Below, one piece after another: positions 1 to 11,300 of a DNA stretch of 64,000 nucleotides (positions are counted from its first letter, which is position 1; every line of letters starts with the position of its first letter). The translations under genes were made by a program, and so were the position numbers. The stretch lies in NCBI GenBank assembly GCA_964247055.1, contig OZ176058.1, positions 4,650,001 to 4,714,000 of the forward strand, given 5' to 3'. The notes beneath the pieces were generated by a model. That model was not told where the DNA came from. It saw nothing but the letters and a program-made list of their open reading frames with translations, and ran no database searches. The stretch is from Paragordius varius. Lineage: Eukaryota; Nematomorpha.

Positions 1-770
1 AAACCCATATAACTAGCCAAACACATACTAATCCAAGTTAACTAATGCCTTAAGAAAAGGATAAAAAAATTTAAATTTTGAGATTATTTTATTAATAGTA
101 CACCTCTGAATTGTATTAGGTGTTTAATAACAATTAAATCTATGACCAACTAAAGGCTATACTATTTTAGGTATGGTAGGTACCAAGAAATCTACTCAAA
201 CATAAATTAAAGAATACGTTGTGAATCGCTCTTAAATATTCCTCCATGGATTATAAAACAAAAACTTCGGTAATTGATTTATGTGACTAAAAACATTTTT
301 AGAAGAAATCCAAATGCCAATATAGCTTTATCCAACAAAAAGCGAAACAAAATCGTGAAAACACAACGTCAAGCACGGAAACAAAAAGACAACCTAATGG
401 ATACTAAATAACTCTTTAATTTATAATTTTCACAATATATATATTTGCATTTATTGTATATCATTATATAATAAATATTAATCACCAAGTTTATTGAACT
501 TTATTGCTTATTTTAGCTATCGTGAAATATTAATTATTTTACGATAATACTACTTTAATTTAATCAATCAAAAATTGTATCTAAGAGATCACTAATTGAG
601 ATAAAATTGCTTAGTTTTATGCACAAATGATAACGAAAAAAATAACGGTAATAAATATTGATTTCGAAGGACATTTATATATTTATCATACATTTTTTTG
701 TTTATACAACTTGTATAAATGTAAAATATATACATTGATTTCAAAGTTTGACTTGAAATTTAAAACACAG

Positions 771-881
771 GAGGGTATGGCATAAAATATTATGCACCCC
801 TTAAAAGAATAGAATTCTTGTTTTTTAAAAAACATTTTTTATTTTATGGACTAATATTGTTTTATGCCATACGCTACTGTA
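771..881. repeat. Short copy of the GTAGCGTATGGCATAAAA palindromic MITE
   Basis: It reads GGGTATGGCATAAAAT at the left and ends GTTTTATGCCATACGCTACTG at the right, so the two ends are inverted copies. The same element lies in intron 4 of all four receptor copies (11172, 25485, 41844, 55468). Here the left end is shorter and the interior smaller. The flanking TA and the lack of coding capacity suggest a Tc1/mariner-type non-autonomous element. Confidence 0.7.
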
Positions 882-1277
882 ATTTAGCTTCAAATTCAAA
901 TATTTTTGTGTATCATTTTCTTGCTTAATCAAATCAACATATATTTTAACATAAAAAATAAAAAGTTGTTATTTTTATTTCGAGAACCCAAATAAAAATC
1001 TTAATGATTAAAATAAATAAGGCAAAACATAAAAAGTAAACGACTGTTTTTTGTAAAAAATACTTTCTTTTTATTTAATTTAACCTACTATGGTAATTCT
1101 GGATTACGAATTATTAAATGGGTGATTTATAAAATGATGACACCAATTTTAAAATAATTATATATATATATATATATATCTGATTCATAAATAAAATATA
1201 CCTATTTTTTTCAGGGAAAATTGCTTATTATTTACAATACAAATTTTTGGTTTGAGGCATTCTGCTAAAATTTATAT

Positions 1278-1543
1278 ATACCATTTACAATTCAAATTCA
1301 CCCTTGAACAATTCAAATTCACCCATATAAAATATATGTTTTTTAAGATTAAAAATTACCTATATTTTTTATATTTTTCAAAAATGAAAATTTTGTTTTA
1401 AATTAAAATAATGCTAAAAATATATTAAACTATACCATAAACATATATTTCATATTAAAAATGAGTTATATTAGTTCGAAAACACATTATTTATTTTTAG
1501 GTGAATTTGAATTGTTCGAGGGTGAATTTGAACTGCAAATTAT
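1278..1543. repeat. Foldback element with GGTGAATTTGAATTGTTC subrepeats
   Basis: The left end (CCATTTACAATTCAAATTCA) contains the inverse of the right-end GGTGAATTTGAATTGTTC units. It is closest in its interior to the element at 34184-34469: both have the ATATGTTTTTTAAGATT and GAGTTATATTA interior words. Further members lie in intron 4 of each receptor copy. Confidence 0.75.
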
Positions 1544-3590
1544 ATAATAAATATATCATCATCTATTATTATAAACAAATTAGTAGGATGCTGAAACAAC
1601 AGTTATTAGCTAATTTTTATTGGTTAATTTTTTGGTACTTAATTTATAATTTTCCCTCACTTTAAATATTAAAGACCTTATTAACCATTATTAATTCTAT
1701 TACATTGTAAAATACTAATATTATAATACTGAGAATGTGAATATTTAATAAAGTTCAATAGAAATATGGAACCGAAACACTTAAAGAGCATACGCTAAGT
1801 TCAAAAAAAACTACATATTTTTACATATAATATCTCTTTTAATCGATACATTATCCCCCCTTATTTATGTAAAAATATTTATGTTATAACAAAGTATTAA
1901 TTGGTAAATTAGGATGGTTTTTCTTTGAAATTAGATATATATATATATATATATATATACATATTTCATTCCTTTAGCGGGATAATTATTTAGTTTTGTT
2001 TTACCTACCAATTTGTAAATTGTAATGAAAAATACGATTCAAAAAGTTAGTTATAAAATCCTTAATCTATCTTGACACTATACTAATCTTATATGTATGT
2101 ATGTGAGTATTTAGAATTTGACATTTTTTATATGGCAGTTTTAAAACTTTAATTTTGGCATTTGTCCTAGGAACTCTTAAAACAGTTTTTTACATGGTTT
2201 AATTTATTTTTGCGTGAGTAGCCTTTCATTTTAACATTAACCTAACAAATCTAATGTGTGGCAAATCTTACCTAAATATACTTTTTATGTTCAAGGTTAT
2301 TTGCTGAAAAAAAGAAAGATGGCAAAAACTAAAGTAGCTAACTAATATCTAGTCTTTCTAATTAATACATATATTTATATGCTATATAAACCTTTAAATT
2401 TATAGATATATAGATAGATTAAATCTTTTCAATCTATAATTAATTACATTTAACGCAAAATTCTATGTCTATATATTTCCATGGAAAACTTACTTTTTAA
2501 TCGCTACCATTAATTAATCAAAGGCAAATTCACACAAAAATGACAAGGTTTCTTTTCTTATCAATTACCAATATCAATAAAAATTAATTTGACACAATTT
2601 ATTTTCATCGTGCATATTGATGACTTGTTAATTAGAAACATATGCAAATCAATGAAATTTATTTCTAAATATTGTTCGCTTTACACTATATACCCATTCA
2701 TTTTAGCAAAATACTAAATTCACATTAATTCGAAATTTAAATAAAGAGAGATATATATGTTAATATAAAAAAAATTAATTTAATTTAATTTGATTAGTAT
2801 TACAATAGGCTGGTGACAAAGAAAAGAATGGTGTCGCGTTAGTTATTTTTGCAGAAAAATTGGGAAATTAACAATTAAATTTTAGTGGTTATCAATAAAA
2901 AAAATTTTTTTTTGAATAGAAAAAACTCCTCTTGAATTGGTGGAATAGAGAGAGACGTGCAAAAAATGATAATTTATTGATTTAGGAAAAAAATTATTAT
3001 AATTTTTATTAATTTTCTTTTTTTTGCGCATCATAATATAAATATTCTTTTTTTTTGAATTGTTCTTTTGTGTTTTATATATTTAATTTAAATATTCTCA
3101 ATAGAGTCTTTATTACAACAATACAATGTAATATAAAAAATATTTATTTCCCATATTTTGATTAAATTGGGTTACGCGGTCTAAACCATTTATTATACAA
3201 TTATTCTTGTTGTTTAAATATAATAAATTTGTAAGAATCAAAAAAAGTTAAAAATGTGCTATTTCGCTCCATACTACCCCTATGTTTTTTAAAAGGAACA
3301 GTTATAACTGTGAAAACGCGGTCTTTTATTAAAACGTATGGAAATTTCGCGTTTTTCAGGAATCTTATTTAACTCTCCAATTATAGAAAGATGAGATCAC
3401 TCTATTTTACTAATTCCATTGTTAGCTTTTACGCTATTTTCCATATACTCTTTTTTCCAACCAGAAAAAGAACGTAACATACGCGCGCGCGCGCCTCTTG
3501 GATTTTTAATGATCTTCATAACTACATAATATTAATGATGAAAGCATTATTTTCACTTTTTTTCACTTTTAGTTTAGTTTAGTTGGCTTA

Positions 3591-3624
3591 TATTAAGTGT
3601 TAAGTATATACTTAACACTTAATA
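3591..3624. repeat. 34-bp perfect palindrome upstream of copy 1
   Basis: The sequence is identical to its reverse complement over all 34 bases and is centred on TATATA, with arms built from TTAAGTGTTAAG. It lies about 270 bp before the proposed start codon of copy 1. It could bind a dimeric factor, form a cruciform, or be a solo remnant of a palindromic transposon; the sequence does not decide. Confidence 0.6.
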
Positions 3625-3665
3625 GAATATATATATTCCTTCCATACCAAACAACAATATAATTA

Positions 3666-3737
3666 ATGATGTCAATATATTATTTGCTATGCGTTGCATT
3701 TTTTTTGATTCTTTGACGCATATTTTTTCGACATCAT
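3666..3737. promoter_or_regulatory. Nested inverted repeats in the promoter region
   Basis: ATGATGTC at 3666-3673 pairs with GACATCAT at 3730-3737, and inside it TATGCGT at 3688-3694 pairs with ACGCATA at 3716-3722. The interval lies just upstream of the TATA-like box. The arrangement is visible directly; a regulatory role is inferred. Confidence 0.4.
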
Positions 3738-3758
3738 GATATAGACTTTATTTTCTAC

Positions 3759-3765
3759 TATAAAT
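3759..3765 (+). promoter_or_regulatory. TATA-like box of copy 1
   Basis: TATAAAT lies about 125 bp before the ATG at 3891. A start of transcription about 30 bp downstream would leave a 5' leader of roughly 100 bp. AT richness makes chance TATA words common, so this is only a candidate. Confidence 0.3.
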
Positions 3766-3890
3766 ATGGGTGGAATATATAAAAATCTGTAGTTTTTGTA
3801 CCATGGGTATTGTTGCTATTTAAAGTTATTCCCCAAAATAGAATTCAATAATATGCTTTGATTGATTTTACATATTCCTGTGGAGATTTT

Positions 3891-5317
3891 ATGCCAGGAA
3901 TCATTTTCCATATTTTACTGCTAATGGTTTGGATTTTAAATTTCAAAGAAATAGTGATTTGCCTTTCACCACACCAGCGAAATGTATCAACATCTTACGA
4001 AGGAAGAAAAAACCTCAAAATTTTAATGCCCAGCCGGGGACAAACCCAAATTCGAGACAAAAAACCGACGAAAGGTTTTTTATCGCAAAACATGAAACCA
4101 AAATCATTAAGGATTGAACTTTTAACGAGTAGTAGCAGTAGTAGTACATCCTCGTTAACAACGACAAAACTACTAAATCAAAATGAAAAGATATTGGACC
4201 TGTATGGGAAACCTATAACATCGAATTTACCTTTGACAGTTTCTGGTCAAACGCAACAAAAGAATCATGGAATGACTCCTCAAGAACCATCTTTTTTCTT
4301 AGCAAATTTTACGGATCTGGCCTGTAATGCGAATGAAACTGACCTAATCTCTCATATCTTAGGTGGTCGTCAAAAATCAGTTAATACCAATACTACCAGC
4401 ACATCCATACTCAATTATGATAATATGAAGGAGGGTGATTACATTGAAAATCTTACGATGGCTATTGAGGAGTCACGTCGTGCCATTTACACAGACACCC
4501 TATACCAATACAGTGATTTGTTTCGGGTTATAGCTACGTTTTATATGACCGTCATTTTTTGCATCGGTCTCATGGGTAATATTATGGTCGTACTTGTCGT
4601 TACGGTTAAAGTAGGTGGCGGTTCAACCGCTAAAAACCCACTCAAAATTTCGACCAACGTATATTTGGTGAGTCTCGCTGTGGCGGATTGTATGTCTTTG
4701 CTCGCCGCTGTTCCCGAACAAGTCGTAAGTCATTTCATCCCCGTTAATCGATGGGTCCTAGGCGGTCGCGTTATTTGTTCGGGGGCTATTTTTGTCCAAT
4801 ATCTATCTATCAATGCATCCGCCTTATCAATTACGGCGTTTACGTTGGAACGTTACCTGGCTATCTCGTACCCGCTGAAGGCTCAAGTCATTTGCACTTA
4901 CAAACGAGCTCAAAAAATTGTGTTGGGCGTATGGATTTTTTCTCTGCTATACTGTAGTCCATGGCTCTTTCTAACTTCCACGTTTCCCATGTACATTGTC
5001 TTGGAACGGACAGAAACAGTTTACGCGAAACCTGGACAACCGCAAAATACTAGTAATTCGCATAGCTCTTTACCCTTTGGGGTGGCACCAAATAATTCTG
5101 TCCTAAAAAATAATAACTGTTTTTTCCTTCAAAACAACGCAGCTGTTTCATCTCATGATGATGACAAAAAAGAAAAAGGTAACCGTAAACGCCGACAAGC
5201 ATTTGTAGGAACAAAAGGGAGGACGAAAGACCTTAATATTGATGAATTCACTTCCTCATATCATTACGCTACTCCAAAACAGAACTATATGACTTTCTCT
5301 AGTCCACACTATTACAA
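3891..5317 (+). CDS. Copy 1 exon 1: N-terminus, TM1-TM4, start of ECL2
   Basis: It encodes a hydrophobic start (residues 4-17), about 190 residues of Ser/Thr/Asn-rich extracellular N-terminus with several N-glycosylation sequons (NFT, NET, NTT, NLT), TM1 to TM4, and then about 110 residues of ECL2 including an RKRR basic cluster at residues 432-435. It ends TTACAA|GTAAAC, leaving two bases of a codon. The same donor position is GTATAC in copies 2-4 and is preceded by CAG in copy 4, which supports the boundary. Confidence 0.8.
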
Positions 5318-8300
5318 GTAAACTAAAATTTATATATACATATAGTATATATCTACAAAATATTATTAATATTAATCAATATGTATATATATGACATTGT
5401 AAAAAATGTATGTTAGTCAAAAACGAGGAGATAGACTCATCAGTTTCAGACAGTATAGTCCATTAATTTAAATTGCAAGTAAAATAATATATAAATAAAG
5501 ACATTTTCATTCATCCTTACGTCCTTCCTTATTATTTATTGGTAAATTAGAAATTTTTTGTGCATGTTTTCCAATGTCAAAGGCCATTCATTATTATAAC
5601 TCCTGTGGTCATTTGCATATTTTAATGATTATATGCACAAAGTGTCAAAATAATATTATTATCAAGATAAGATTTTCGGTTATACATTGTTTGTATGCTT
5701 CTTGACGAATTCATTTTTAATTAAACTTTAATAACAAGATTTATTTGTTTGTTTGCAAATGGATTAAGAAAGAGAGATATAAATCTATTTTAAAAAAATG
5801 AAATGACAAATCTTTGCAATCTGTCAAAATTTGGTTGGACTTTCAAAAACTATATTTGTATGGCTTTAAGTGATATAATATAACTTTTTACCATGATTAC
5901 TTCAGTTGGGTTTAAAATTAAAGGGTGATTAAATTATAGAAACTATAAGGTTAAGAAATTTTTTTAATAGAATCAATCAATAAATTAAGACTTTGCTTTA
6001 AAATACTAAAAATGGTATTTGAAGCGATATATTAGCTATAATGATTCAAATACTATTTTTGTGTTTTATATCATAGTGTTAACTTTGCTATGTATTGTTA
6101 TGTCCATCATAAATTTAAAAAAGAAAAAGCGTTTAGATTATATAACCGATTAAAAATTCATGGAATTTAAACCCAAAAACCAGATTTTTTGGAATAACCG
6201 TTTCTTTTGAACTATGTTAACCAAACTATTGGTTTGGATTCCTGTAAATATTTGTCTTTTGAGGTTTCTAATTTTTTTTTCATCCTATATATTTTTTAGT
6301 AGATATCCAGAAACCAATTATCCAACGATAATCAAGCAAAATATCGGAAAAATACCAATGTTCAATACAACAACTTGCATACATGGTAAAGATAATAATA
6401 ACTTAAAACGAACATTGCAAAAATATGTGAAACCCACTAAAATATTCATGAAATATCGGCGAAAAAAATCGTTTCAGTCCAATGAAAGTGATGAAAGTTT
6501 TGATTTTAACCAAACGAGGAACACAAGTAATTTGGAAGATGAGAATGAAACTATAAAATCCTTTGAAGAAAAGTTAGGGCAACAAAGCAACTTTAACGAT
6601 GATAAGAAAACGCAAACTTTCCTTAAGCAATATAATTTGAATGTACGTACTACAACTTACCCCCAAAATACTCAAACCCCTATCAAAAAAATTTACAACA
6701 GCTTAATTTCAGAAAAAGAGCCATCTTTTTATTACATAAATCATACCCACCATCAAATAATTTATAGTTGGCAACATTGTAGTTATGTCATTTCGAGAGA
6801 AGCATACCTAGGATACTATATGACAGATTTAATTGTGTTTTATGCGCTCCCACTCATAATATCTTTCATATGTTATGGACTTATCATAAGGATCTTATTT
6901 CGAACCAACAAACACGAAAAATTGGTCAGAAATCGGTTTGGAAATAAAAGTATTTTGCAAAAACATCATAATTACCGTGAAATCTCAGAGAATGGGAAAA
7001 ACAGAAAAATCGTTGGACAACAGCAAGAACGCGAACAAGATCAAACTAACTCAAATCTTTCTGACCTAAATTATATCAATACTAACATTCCAACCAAAAC
7101 AGAGCAATCTTTTGTTTCTAACAATGATTTCAATAGCGACCTACGTAATCAAATCCATCAAATTATTGATGGTGATGATAAGAATGGCGTCCCAAGACAA
7201 GGGAGGAATGATAAAATTGGTGAAATGTCAACAATCCATCAATTAACCAATTCCAACTTAAACCATGAAAACATAGCTAGTCAAAACAGTCAAAACAACA
7301 GAAATACTTCACCTCAAACCATTTTTTCCCATCTAGAGATGGTTCCAACAAAATCAATATCTGATACCAATAAAAACAACGAATTAATAATCAATTTGAG
7401 GGATGACAGAAGCGTTTTGCCTGATGGCAGCCAGATTAAAAGTGTTAAAAATGGGAATGAGTCAAATCAATCATTGACTAATCCTAGCACCAGAAAATCT
7501 GAAAAAATTATGGATCTTTCACCAACAAAAACATCAACATTATTATCCCATGTAAGTTAAACAATTTTTATGTTTTGTAATTATTTTTATCGTTAGAGAG
7601 AATAACTAAACTTTTTTCTCTTCTCGTAACTATAAGATACACATAAATCAATCAAAACCAAAAAAAAATTACATATCTCAATTCAAAAAAGTTGACTGAC
7701 TGACTATTATTTTATTTTGTGAAAATGGCAAAATGAATCCCAATAGGATCTGTTGTCTATCCATCCCTCTCACTTTTTTTTGATATAATTAATATTTCTG
7801 GTTGTTTTTATGGTCAAGCCTGGTTTAACTGGAAAATCTTGAAAAGAGTATTGATAGTTATTTACTATTAAATATATAACGTTTTAAATCACATTGGAAC
7901 AAATTTTCTAAAAAATAATGAAATTGCTTAAACTAAAAAACTTATTATGTTTAATCGAAAAAATTAAATACCCTGGTTGGGATTGTATACTAAATTATAC
8001 TGTTAATAGATGTTTGATTTATCCACAATTTACAGTAAAAATTGAAATTATATGTTTTCTAAATTATGTTATCTCCTGCTTTAAAAAAATTAAAAGACTT
8101 ATTTTCAAAAAAAGATGTGGGGTGTCGCAAAATAGGGGATAAATATGTAAAATGTTTACATACTCAATATATTATCAATAATTTGTATAAGTATACAGTA
8201 GAAAATGAAATTTTACGGATAAAACCTTAAAATATAAAGATAAATATTTTTTTCTCAAAGACAACCCCATACTTTTATAAACTTCATTTTCAAAAATATA

Positions 8301-11300
8301 ACCATTGTTTTAAATTGTAAAGTATAAAATTGATATATATATTGGTAACACAAGCAATTATATATTTTATAATTATAATTAGATAATTATAAAAGTATGG
8401 GGTTTAAGAAAAAAATGTCCTTATATTATTACTTTTTGTCCATAGTATAATTTCAGTTTTTACTGTATTACTAATGTTTAAAAAGTGTTGTGTTGCTTTT
8501 AAAAAAAATCGTCTTTTAGTTTTTACATTTTTTCTGCATATTATTTTTTAAATATGATAGTTATTGCCCAATTATTTTTTTCAAAATTTAATGGAAAATC
8601 TCATAAACATTTATTGACGGTTTAAAATTTATAAGGACTTTTCACGATCAAAATTTTTTTCAACATTTTATTTTGTAGTATCTGCCTAATCATTAATTAT
8701 TTAAGTATAAAAAGGCCCAAATATATTGAGTTCACTCTTTTATTCTACTTTTCTTCCAAAATTTACTTAAAAACTAAAATTCAAGGACATTATGACACTT
8801 TTTAAACGTCTGCCTTTTTAAAATATTACTTATAAATAATAAATTAATATAATTACTTTTTTTGTTTTCTTAATTTAAAAACTTAATCATAATGCTTTTT
8901 CGTAAGTTAACTACATTTTGGCTAAATTTTAAATTTAAATCTTTAAAAAATGATATTTTTAAACCAATTTTTTAATCTTAATGTAAAGAAGGTTAACCTA
9001 AGCTGATTACAAATTTCTAAACCGTTTTTCTGATATTTAATCTATATTATATATCTATAAAATAACCTTCAATTATTAATATAGATATTTATATTTTTTA
9101 ATTTTAAACTACCATTTAAAAATTGTATCGTACAATACTAAATCTCCAGAGGATACGTAGAATATGTTGCGATACTCTGATAGATTTTTAAAACAATATT
9201 ATATTATTTATCAATTATTTTTATTTTATGTAATATAAAAATATTTTTTGATATGTCGGCATAAAACATTTTCAATTTAAATTTAATTGACAAAATGCTA
9301 AATATATATTGTGTAAGTATTTAATATACAGTAAAAATTAATCATTACTTGGGCAAAACGTAAAAAGTAAAAACTAATGTTTTTTATAAATAAAAAGTAT
9401 TTATCCACCAATTTTAAATATAATTTTTTGTAAACCTAATTAAGAGTTAAAATTATATATTTTGTCCATATTTAAAATGTGTATAAAGAGGATGGAAAGA
9501 TTATGCCATATTTACAGTAAAATTAAAATTATATGGAAAAATTGTATAAGACAAATCTACTTTTTTAATCTTTGATTTTTCCTTTATATACGATCCAAAA
9601 CTATGGGTTAAATAAGAAATATTGTTATTATGAATATTTATTAGTTTTTAATTTAAGTATATCTGAATTTTATTGGAATCGTTTGATAGAAAAATGAAGG
9701 TATATTTCTTTTTTTCAACCCAAAACAATAGGTAATTACAATCATATTGGTATATTAAAATTTAATTTTTTTCATATATTGAATAGAATAAAATGATAAC
9801 GACAAAGACGGAAACCAAATTTATTCAACCTTCTTATCAAGACAAAACTGATTTCCTATCAAACATGGCAAAAGTTAATAGAGATTTCCAACAAATTATT
9901 GATTCTGGAAAATCCCCTGCACCTCCGAATAAAAAAATGAGGGCCAGTAATAGTTCTTTCACAAAAGCCCGTAAAATTAATCGCAAATATACTGCCATTT
10001 TTCGACCAAGCCCATCTCAACGAAAACGATTCAATAATAAATTAACAAATAATTTTCTTAATTCTCAAGAGTTATACTGTTCAGTCTCTACTTTGTCCCC
10101 TTTAGTGCTTAAAAATAAAGCGAATGGAGGAGCAATATCAAGCCATATTACAGCAGTACAATTTTAAAATATACAGACTAAACGAACTATATACATGAGT
10201 TTTTTTTTCATTATATTTTTTTAACCTTAATATATACTATATAAAGTATTATTTAACAAAACTGATGATATATGGACAAAACGTAAAATATAAAGACAAA
10301 TATTTTTTTCTAAAAGACAACCATACTTTTTAAATCATGATTTTTGTTTAAATTGGCATGTCTAACCCATACTTTGCTCCTTAAAACAATCATTTATTTA
10401 GTTATAACTAAACCATGAATCTATTTGTAAAAACATATTTGTCTTAATCTGTGTCTTTACGTTGTTTTGTTTTGTCTGTGTAATTTTTTCTACTGTAATC
10501 ATCAGAATATCAACAACAGCAAGATGAATTTCCAAGAAAGACCATCTATATGGTCAATCCGTTCAGGTCTAGAGAAACGATTAAGTCGACTCACAATGGT
10601 TTCCAATAGTCCCTCCCCTTCGCCCCCACCCTACGTGTTAACGACACACAAAAGACGTGAAAAGCGTTCGGGAAAATCCAAGCTAAGAACCAAAATGCAG
10701 GTCAGTTTTGTTTTAGTTTTTTTTTCTTAAATTACTTTTTTGTGTTTTTAAAAAACATTATCGCTCAAATGTATTGGTGTCAGAAAAAAATTGCTTTATT
10801 CGATTAAATAATTATTCTGTTTTTAATTAATATGGTCCTGAGACATTTCACAGTAAAAACTGAAATTATACAATGGACAAAACGTAAAAATATATGGACA
10901 AATATTTTTTTTAAAGACAACCATACTTTTTTAAGCTTCATTTTTTTATATAATACTCATTGTTTCAGTATGCATATTTATAGAATTGATATGTATATTG
11001 GTGACACAATTAATTACACATTTTAAAATTGTAATTATATATAATTATATGAGAAAAAGGGTTAAAAAATGTATGGTTTTTTAGAAAAAAATATTTGTCT
11101 TTATATTTTTACATTTTGTCCGTATAATATCAGTTTTACTTTATTAGATATTTCAAAAATAGGCAAACTTACAGTAGCATATGGCATAAAACAATATTAG
11201 TCCACAAAAGAATATATAAATGTTTTCCTACAAAAAACAAGAGGATATTATGTATATGTCTCTATACAACTAGGCTTGTTTTTTTGGAAAAAAACATTTT

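Larger units (their letters stand above)
1..3590. other. Upstream AT-rich DNA without a recognisable gene
   Basis: No exon-like reading frame with a recognisable domain was seen on either strand. The stretch holds a small palindromic element (771-881), a foldback element (1278-1543), AT dinucleotide runs near 1158-1180 and 1935-1960, and a short CG dinucleotide run near 3482-3494. Promoter-proximal inverted repeats follow at 3591-3737. An upstream noncoding exon of copy 1 could lie here, but nothing in the sequence shows one. Confidence 0.5.
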
